From JBDKTH01 sp964558295 (GTDB lineage Bacteria; Planctomycetota; Planctomycetia; Pirellulales; Thermoguttaceae), in the NCBI GenBank assembly GCA_964558295.1, contig CAZLDQ010000192.1:1-11028 (forward strand): a stretch of 11,028 nucleotides of DNA, written 5' to 3'. Under the pieces are notes generated by a model that was not told the origin of the DNA, searched no databases, and saw only the letters and a list, made by a program, of their open reading frames with translations. Shown here in pieces: positions 6,788-11,028 of the stretch. The position numbers and the translations under genes were made by a program. Each line of letters begins with the position of its first letter. Within the stretch, counting starts at the first letter, position 1.

Positions 6788-7732
6788 CTAACTGGCCAGG
6801 ATCCGAAGGGCGGCTAACCGGGCGTGTTCCTCAAGCGGCGAGTCGGCCGGGGCTAGGCCGAGGGGGATCAAGTGGTGGCCGATCGCGGCCAGCTCGGCCG
6901 CGGCCTGGCTCTCGCCTTCGACCGGCGGCGGGGCGTCGGACTTCGCGTAGAGGTCCATCAGCTTGTTCAACTCCTTCTGGCTCGCCAGGGCCGTTTTCGC
7001 GTCCTGCACGGCCAGGCTCCGGCGGTAGCAGTCATTGAGCCGGACAATGGCCTGGCCGAGTTCGTGGTCGCGGTGATAGTCGGCGGCCAGAGTGATCCGG
7101 CGGCGGGCCTCGGCCAGGATGGCGGGCCGTTCTTCGGCCGGCACGCCGAGCTTGGCCAGGCCCTCGGCGATCGACGCTTCGCCGGCGCCGGAGACCAACA
7201 ATAGGAGGACCTTGTCGGCGATCGTCGCCGCGGGGCCGGCGGCCGGGTCAGGCGTCGCGGCGGCCTGGCCAGGCTTGGCGTGCGGGTCTGGGCCGACGAT
7301 GTAACGCTCGTCGGCTTCCGATGGCATCGGATAGTCAAAGGACTCTTCAAAGGCGGCCATAGCGCGGGCGATGGCCGCAGTTGGTAGGGCTCCGTTGGAT
7401 CGACGGGCGGCCACCCGTTCGCACGTGTCCCGCGGCACATTGAGCCAGACAATCGTGGTTTTGTAGCCGGCGACGCGAGCCGGTTCGAGGAAGGCGGCCC
7501 GGTCGCGGCGGCGGGCGTTGGTCCGGTTGATGACCAGTCGCGGGACATTGGCCGCGATGGCCGCGGCAAGCTCCCTTTTGGATGCGGCCAGGCTGGCGCC
7601 CTCGCGGGCCGGGATGACCTGGTAACCGTCAAGGGTCTTACAATAGTCGGCCTTGCCGGATCCAGGGCGGCCGATCAAAAGGACCAGGTGGCGGTCGGGC
7701 GGCGGAGCTGCTTTCTGCTTCTTCGGGCTCAT
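6788..7732 (-). CDS. P-loop kinase (polynucleotide-kinase-like) fused to a probable terminase small subunit
   Basis: The 314-residue product has two parts. Residues 14-140 look like an AAA_33/polynucleotide-kinase P-loop domain: LVLLIGRPGSGKADYC (Walker A, Lys27), VINRTNARRRDRAAFLEPARVAGY (67-90, the 'DNTN..' region of PNK-like kinases), then IVWLNVPRDTCERVAARR. The residue after the Walker lysine is Ala28 rather than Ser/Thr, so activity is not certain. After a Pro/Ala linker (about 150-170), residues 171-265 are helical with an EASIAEGLAKLGVPAEERPAIL repeat-like HTH segment and a QAIVRLNDCYRRSLAVQDAKTALASQKELNKLMDLY helix pair, like small-terminase DNA-recognition and oligomerisation regions. 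No other TerS candidate is near. The ATG (7730-7732) overlaps the upstream stop (ATGA). Fusion and TerS role are inferred from layout and helix pattern; the kinase fold is well supported. Confidence 0.68.
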   Translation of the reverse strand: MSPKKQKAAPPPDRHLVLLIGRPGSGKADYCKTLDGYQVIPAREGASLAASKRELAAAIAANVPRLVINRTNARRRDRAAFLEPARVAGYKTTIVWLNVPRDTCERVAARRSNGALPTAAIARAMAAFEESFDYPMPSEADERYIVGPDPHAKPGQAAATPDPAAGPAATIADKVLLLLVSGAGEASIAEGLAKLGVPAEERPAILAEARRRITLAADYHRDHELGQAIVRLNDCYRRSLAVQDAKTALASQKELNKLMDLYAKSDAPPPVEGESQAAAELAAIGHHLIPLGLAPADSPLEEHARLAALRILAS

Positions 7733-7998
7733 TTGATCGGGCGGCCAAGGATCTCGGACATGGGGGAACGGACAAAGAGGCGTTGGCCGATGCGGCGGAC
7801 GCGGAGCGTCAGGCCGAGTGCTCGGGCATGGTCCTTGAGACACCACTCAAGGAGTCTCGCGCTTTCGACGGACGCCGGGGCGTGGTCGACGAATTCGACG
7901 TCCTGGTCGGGATTGAGAATGGCGTTGGCCATGGCTTGCAACATGAGGCCGGTAGTTCGGCCGGTGCCTCGGGCCGGGTCGTCGGTGGTCTTTGGCAT
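7729..7998 (-). CDS. Small P-loop protein with GTGRTT motif (89 aa)
   Basis: The product begins MPKTTDDPARGTGRTTG. GTGRTT (residues 11-16) resembles a Walker A loop in which arginine takes the place of lysine. A hydrophobic strand (DVEFVDH), a long helix (VESARLLEWCLKDHARALGL) and a strand (TLRVRRIGQRLFVRSP) follow, as in the first half of a P-loop or helicase fold, but no Walker B is present and 89 residues is too short for a complete domain. Similar tiny 'GTGRTT' proteins occur in phages, of unknown role. The start ATG (7996-7998) has AGGT seven bases upstream and lies 14 bases after the PLD-like stop; its stop overlaps the kinase start by ATGA, so the two are probably translated together. 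A longer N-terminal extension was rejected because it lies in the PLD-like gene. Confidence 0.62.
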   Translation of the reverse strand: MPKTTDDPARGTGRTTGLMLQAMANAILNPDQDVEFVDHAPASVESARLLEWCLKDHARALGLTLRVRRIGQRLFVRSPMSEILGRPIK

Positions 7999-8012
7999 GG
8001 GGTGACCTGGGG

Positions 8013-8636
8013 TTAGCGGGAAAGCATTTCGTCCATCCATCCGCGGTGGAAGTCCCAGAGGTCGCGGTCGTTGGTGATCACGTATTGCTCCCATCGCGGG
8101 TTGGCCGTGAGGTTGGCCGACCCTTCCACGGTGATCCACTGGCCGCGGGCTGGGTTGTTGAGGAGCAATACCTTGGCGTGGTTCTGGATAGCCCGGAAGC
8201 GGCCACCCCTGGCGATAATCCCCTCAAGCAGCAACGTATAAACGGCCGTTTCCCGTCGCTTGAAGTAGGTCCCGGTGAGAAAGTTGGCCGTGGCGAAGCG
8301 GCCGGCGTCCCAAAGCTCGAGCATTTCGACGGCGTTGGGCCGGCTGAGGGTCCAGGTGGAACAATAGAGGCACTCGGCCTGGCCGATCCAGTCGAGCATC
8401 ACCGGGCACCAGGTCCAGAAATCAAACTTGCTGCCACTGGCGACGTGGATCGACTCGCCCGGGGCCGGCGGGGCGGTGATGATGTCGCGGAGGGATTCCT
8501 GTTGGCCAACGCGAGCCACACGGCGGCGGGCTTGGCGCCGGAGGGCCCGCGGACTTGGCATTTCAGCGGACTCAAGCGAGCCGGCCAAGCCGAGGACGTC
8601 GTCAACAAGGTGGGCTTCGAGAGGATCGAAGGTCAT
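8013..8636 (-). CDS. Phospholipase D-like (HKD) protein, single active-site motif (207 aa)
   Basis: The C-terminal half carries one PLD/HKD-type motif: NHAKVLLLNN (His153, Lys155; the usual Asp is Asn160/161), then EGSANLTANPRWEQYVI (Gly172, Ser173, Asn175, Glu183). Family members are nucleases, DNA-binding proteins or phosphatidyl-transfer enzymes; those with a single motif work as dimers. The N-terminal 60 residues are Arg-rich with no recognised domain. A string FDFWTWCPVMLDWIGQAECLYCSTWT lies in the middle and appears hydrophobic and aromatic (FDF, WTWC, MLDWIG). The gene precedes the P-loop protein and kinase-TerS fusion on the same strand, so a role in nucleic-acid processing is likelier than lipid turnover; that is inference. 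The start is unsure: ATG at 8634-8636 lacks a ribosome binding site, and in-frame TTG TTG at 8649-8654 would add six residues (213 aa). Confidence 0.7.
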   Translation of the reverse strand: MTFDPLEAHLVDDVLGLAGSLESAEMPSPRALRRQARRRVARVGQQESLRDIITAPPAPGESIHVASGSKFDFWTWCPVMLDWIGQAECLYCSTWTLSRPNAVEMLELWDAGRFATANFLTGTYFKRRETAVYTLLLEGIIARGGRFRAIQNHAKVLLLNNPARGQWITVEGSANLTANPRWEQYVITNDRDLWDFHRGWMDEMLSR

Positions 8637-8759
8637 AGGCTGCGAGACCAACAAGCGGCGAAAATCGGAAAAAAGAAACTCAACTAAACCGGCCGTCTGG
8701 TCCGGCTGCAGTCAATAAATGGAAACGGCAGGAAGGACCCGTGGCGGGGGTGCAAAGGA
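8637..8759 (-). promoter_or_regulatory. AT-rich gap, possible promoter for the packaging genes
   Basis: These 123 bases separate the 48-residue membrane miniprotein from the PLD-like gene and are the longest gap on the right side of the terminator. Read on the minus strand they contain ATTTATTGACT, then GGTTTAGTTGAG and CTTTTTTCCGATTTTC, markedly more AT-rich than the genes. TTGACT could act as a -35 box, but the best -10-like TTTAGT is 21 bases away, too far for a standard promoter. No hairpin with a T tract is seen. Confidence 0.25.
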
Positions 8760-8906
8760 TTATCTCCGGGCGTTGCGGTGGTGCCATCGGCTGTGGTTGC
8801 GAACCGTCTGTTGGCAGCGTTTAGCACCGCAAGAGGCGCGAAGTAGGCCGCCGAGCAAGCCGACGGCCCCGAACAGGCCAAGTAGCAGCAATAGGGCCTC
8901 AAGCAT
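8760..8906 (-). CDS. Hydrophobic membrane miniprotein (48 aa)
   Basis: A short frame from ATG (8904-8906) to TAA (8760-8762) encodes MLEALLLLLGLFGAVGLLGG followed by LLRASCGAKRC and a basic, His/Arg-rich tail ending NARR. It has one long hydrophobic segment (residues 3-23) and then positive charges, which predicts an inner-membrane protein with the tail in the cytoplasm. It starts seven bases after the holin-like stop, on the same strand, and fits the membrane-active character of its neighbours. No good ribosome binding site is visible, so it would depend on coupling. I do not recognise the family; it could be an accessory holin, an antiholin or not a gene at all. Confidence 0.45.
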   Translation of the reverse strand: MLEALLLLLGLFGAVGLLGGLLRASCGAKRCQQTVRNHSRWHHRNARR

Positions 8907-8913
8907 GATGGGC

Positions 8914-9237
8914 TTACGTTCCCGGGTCGTGGCCGATGGCCGTGGTGGTTTGCGTGCTGACGGCGGGCCGGCGGGCAGTACGTTGGAGGTCCTCCAGACA
9001 ACGGGCTTGGTCGACCATGATACGGCTCATCTGTTCGAGGGCCGCGGCTTGGGAGCGTTCGGCCTCGGTGATCTTGCCCACGGCCTCCGCTGTGCCACTG
9101 ACAAACTTGATGTGGGTCTGAGTGAGCGGCTGCAAAACGTCGTTCCGCACCCACCAGGCCACCCCGATCAAAAGCAGGGTTGGTAGGCCAAAGCGTTCCA
9201 GGATGTAGAGGCCGGCTTGCTTGCTTCGGTCGGTCAT
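8914..9237 (-). CDS. Holin-like one-TM protein with coiled coil (107 aa)
   Basis: The product begins MTDRSKQAGLYILERFGLP, has one membrane segment (about residues 18-31, LPTLLLIGVAWWV), then a long helical region (residues 40-90) with many Ala, Gln and Glu (KITEAERSQAAALEQMSRI), and a polar Thr/Ser tail. One-TM phage proteins of this layout occur beside lysins and peptidases and are often called holins (BhlA/UviB-like) or small membrane spanins; the exact family is not certain. The start ATG (9235-9237) overlaps the TGA of the upstream gene (ATGA) and has GGAGGT about seven bases upstream, a strong site that excludes the longer frame beginning at 9423. If it is a holin it would permeabilise the inner membrane at the end of infection. 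Confidence 0.6.
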   Translation of the reverse strand: MTDRSKQAGLYILERFGLPTLLLIGVAWWVRNDVLQPLTQTHIKFVSGTAEAVGKITEAERSQAAALEQMSRIMVDQARCLEDLQRTARRPAVSTQTTTAIGHDPGT

Positions 9238-9473
9238 TGGGCCCACCTCCAGCGACGATGGACCGGCTGGTTGGCCGGGCATGTCGGACAAGTCGGGCAA
9301 TTGGGGCCCGTGCATGGCGTGGGCGGGGCAACGGCCGGCGATGGGGCAAGCTGGGCCGGCGCAGGCGTGGTAACCGCTGGTCCCAGGGTATCCCAGGTGC
9401 AAGGGCCGGCGAGCGTGTCCCACGGGTTGGAGCCGGCCAGCAGGCCGACGAGGAGAATCAAAGCGTAATCCAC
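9234..9473 (-). CDS. Small Pro/Cys-rich membrane or exported protein (79 aa)
   Basis: Residues 2-14 (DYALILLVGLLAG) are hydrophobic and may be a signal or membrane anchor. A near repeat follows, NPWDTLAGPC and TWDTLGP (16-32), then a Pro/Ala/Thr-rich linker (33-53) and a Cys cluster, C-x4-C-x2-C-x2-C at 54-65 (PTCPTCP), then a basic Trp/Arg tail. The layout resembles small Rz1-like or cell-envelope proteins of phage lysis modules, but no lipobox is present and I recognise no family. The start is GTG (9471-9473), chosen because GGAGGA lies about nine bases upstream; it overlaps the end of the peptidase gene by 16 bases and its stop overlaps the holin-like start by ATGA. A longer frame beginning at 9632 lies in the peptidase gene and is not used. 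Confidence 0.6.
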   Translation of the reverse strand: MDYALILLVGLLAGSNPWDTLAGPCTWDTLGPAVTTPAPAQLAPSPAVAPPTPCTGPNCPTCPTCPANQPVHRRWRWAQ

Positions 9474-10417
9474 GTGAGTTCTTCCTCCAGAATAGGAAAG
9501 CCCGTATACTCGGCCACGGCGTAGCATTCGCCGGCGGCGATTTGGGCCTCGAAGGTTTCGGGGGTGACCAGGCAACGGCCGGCGCCGATTGGATACGGGC
9601 CTTCTGGGCCAGTCACCCAATCCGGCCCCCATTGGTTGTTATCCTCGACCAAGCCAACGATGCGGCCGTCGTCGATCGTGCCACACACCGACCAGGAATG
9701 AGCGGTGCGCCCCTGGATCTTGAGAAACCCATTGGCGTCCCGGGTGGCCGGCAGACGGGACCACAAGGCCTTGGTGGTTCCAAACCAACCTGAGTAGCCG
9801 GCGGCGCAGGCGTCGCGCATCTCCTCATAGGTTCGGATCGGCGCATATTGGCGGAAGAAAAAGCGGGCGGCGATCGGCTCCAGGGCGTCGGGCATTCCAT
9901 CCCGCCCCCAGGATTTGCAGAGGTCGTCATCGTCGTGCTTTCCCACAAGGTCGTAGAGCTGTCCTCCCACGTCATACCGTCCTTCTTGCAGGAGGCCAAA
10001 CTTGGTGGCCGATTCGACGGCATAGGCTACCACGGCGCCGTCTCCGCGAATCCTGGCCCCATGTTTGCCACTCCCGATCTCCACCCGGGCCGGGCCATAC
10101 ACCGAAGCGGCGATCGTATAGCCGGGCCACTTGATCTTTCCCGCGGCGGCCAAGCGGGCGCTTTGCACGTCGCCCACCATGCCGCCCGTACGGCCCACGC
10201 ACGAGCCGATCCACTGGGGGCGATAGGTGGGCTGTTTGCCCAGGATTTTGCTAAAGGCTTGAGGCAGGAGGACTACTTTCCCCTTCCCAAACCCTTTGAG
10301 TTGCGGGTTGGCGTCATAAATCGAATCGGCCGCCGTGGTCGATTCGGCCATCACGCGATCGATCACGTCCGGGCGATACTCCCACCCTCCCAATTCGTTG
10401 AGAATGTCCAGGTTCAA
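9458..10417 (-). CDS. Papain-like (C1-type) cysteine peptidase (319 aa)
   Basis: A catalytic triad of the papain type can be placed: Cys73 in QWIGSCVGRTGG, His240 in RTAHSWSVCG, and Asn261 in DNNQWGPDW, the last matching the N-S-W-G motif of papain. Gln68, five residues before the cysteine, would form the oxyanion hole. The enzyme would cut proteins or possibly peptide cross-links; in a phage it could serve head/tail processing or opening of the host envelope. The N-terminus (ILNELGGWEYRPDVIDRVMAES) is a pro-like segment. No signal peptide is visible. The start is TTG (10415-10417), sharing TTGA with the upstream stop and preceded by GGAG eight bases upstream. Its end overlaps the next gene by 16 bases. 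The family is clear; the role in the phage is inference. Confidence 0.72.
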   Translation of the reverse strand: MNLDILNELGGWEYRPDVIDRVMAESTTAADSIYDANPQLKGFGKGKVVLLPQAFSKILGKQPTYRPQWIGSCVGRTGGMVGDVQSARLAAAGKIKWPGYTIAASVYGPARVEIGSGKHGARIRGDGAVVAYAVESATKFGLLQEGRYDVGGQLYDLVGKHDDDDLCKSWGRDGMPDALEPIAARFFFRQYAPIRTYEEMRDACAAGYSGWFGTTKALWSRLPATRDANGFLKIQGRTAHSWSVCGTIDDGRIVGLVEDNNQWGPDWVTGPEGPYPIGAGRCLVTPETFEAQIAAGECYAVAEYTGFPILEEELTWITL

Positions 10418-11028
10418 GGTACGTTCTCCAGTCCGAGGGCAATTTGTTGGGAAATGGGCCCGAGGGCCTTGGGATCGGTGATGGCTTGGCCTTGCAGGTA
10501 TTCGGCCAACTTCACGATGAACGGATACCAGCGGTTCTTTGTGCCGGCCGCGGGATCGTCGGGCGGGATGCCGAGGGCCTCGCGGTTGGCGGCGAGCTGG
10601 GCGCGTTGAGCGTCAAGCAGGGTCGGAAATTGACCGGCCTCGGCCTGGTCGGCTACACGGCGGTACCCGGCGGCCAGGCGTTTGGCCTCGGCGGCGCGGC
10701 CCTCGGCGTGAACGGTTTCGAGGGCCCAATCCCGCACGGATTTGGCCAAGCCGGTCAATGGTTCGGGGGTCGGCGGTATCGGCTGGCTTCCGATCGGCGC
10801 GACGGTGAAGAATTGCAGGCCGGCTGAGGTGCGGAGGATCAGGGCGGTTTGACCGGCTTGGGGACCAGGCGTAAAGGCGATGGTTTGGCCATCGGGCAAG
10901 GCGATCTCGTTAAAGAGCGGGAACGGCTCGGCGGCGACGGCTGGGACAATCAGCAGGCCCACGAGGGCCAGGGCAATGAGGAGGATTAGCGGTGTCAGGG
11001 GGGCGAGTGGCGGGGGGCTGGGGGTTGG
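10414..11028 (-). CDS. Secreted or membrane-anchored hypothetical protein, 5' end outside the window
   Basis: The frame is open to the right edge. Near its start is a hydrophobic stretch LTPLILLIALALVGLLIVP ending with AVAAEPF, a typical signal peptide with an AxA cleavage site, preceded by a Pro/Ser-rich string. A GTG at 10960-10962 would cut into this segment, so the true start is probably upstream, outside the window. The mature part has a small beta-rich portion (NEIALPDGQTIAFTPGPQAG), a Pro/Thr linker and a helical C-terminal half (about 90 residues) ending NRWYPFIVKLAEYLQG. No function is recognised. It overlaps the peptidase start (TTGA), which suggests the exported protein and the peptidase are made together and may act on the same envelope target. 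Confidence 0.6.
   Translation of the reverse strand, partial: PTPSPPPLAPLTPLILLIALALVGLLIVPAVAAEPFPLFNEIALPDGQTIAFTPGPQAGQTALILRTSAGLQFFTVAPIGSQPIPPTPEPLTGLAKSVRDWALETVHAEGRAAEAKRLAAGYRRVADQAEAGQFPTLLDAQRAQLAANREALGIPPDDPAAGTKNRWYPFIVKLAEYLQGQAITDPKALGPISQQIALGLENVP

Noticed and set aside
7733..7846. N-terminal extension of the kinase-TerS gene to 7846
   Set aside because: It lies inside the preceding P-loop gene, is Pro/Arg-rich, and the ATGA overlap gives a natural start at 7732.
7992..8687. Plus-strand frame opposite the PLD-like gene
   Set aside because: Antisense shadow; the minus strand encodes the HKD motif.
9238..9423. N-terminal extension of the holin-like gene to 9423
   Set aside because: It runs inside the Pro/Cys-rich gene in another frame; the strong GGAGGT site supports the ATG at 9237.
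9848..10609. Plus-strand frame opposite the peptidase
   Set aside because: Antisense shadow spanning two minus-strand genes; the triad is on the other strand.
1..11028. tRNA, CRISPR array, toxin-antitoxin pair, integrase
   Set aside because: No cloverleaf, no regularly spaced repeats, and no recognisable toxin, antitoxin or recombinase proteins were seen in the gaps or genes.

Overview
The window is a stretch of a tailed-phage or prophage late region. Every supported gene lies on the minus strand, so transcription and functional order run right to left. The DNA is GC-rich, genes are tightly packed (several ATGA/TTGA-type overlaps), and GTG and TTG starts occur. The protein families (capsid of the 'SVWLV.WG' type, papain-like peptidase, long secreted leader proteins) remind me of prophages in Planctomycetes. 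That host assignment is an impression from memory, not shown by the sequence.

Right part (about 8760-11028): a secreted or membrane-anchored protein cut by the window edge, then a papain-like cysteine peptidase, a small Pro/Cys-rich membrane protein, a one-TM holin-like protein with a coiled coil, and a 48-residue hydrophobic miniprotein. Together these look like a host-envelope or lysis module, although no classical endolysin is recognisable.

Middle part (4330-8654): after an AT-rich gap of about 120 bases come a phospholipase D-like (HKD) protein, a tiny P-loop protein, a P-loop kinase resembling polynucleotide kinase fused to a helical domain that looks like a terminase small subunit, the terminase large subunit, and a zinc-ribbon protein. 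This is the packaging module, with an unusual set of nucleic-acid end-processing-like partners.

Left part (1-4219): a near-perfect intrinsic terminator sits directly in front of the head genes. These follow in lambda order: gpW-like head-tail joining protein, lambda-type portal, head-maturation protease with a nested in-frame scaffold, a major capsid protein of a different lineage from lambda E, and the start of a Bbp16-type capsid cement/decoration gene. The cement reading frame ends after 39 codons next to the window edge.

Working model: the terminase (kinase-TerS fusion plus TerL) feeds DNA through the portal into a prohead built by the protease/scaffold pair and the capsid protein; gpW closes the connector; the right-hand module opens or modifies the host envelope. 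No tail, integrase, repressor, tRNA, CRISPR or complete insertion sequence is visible in this window.
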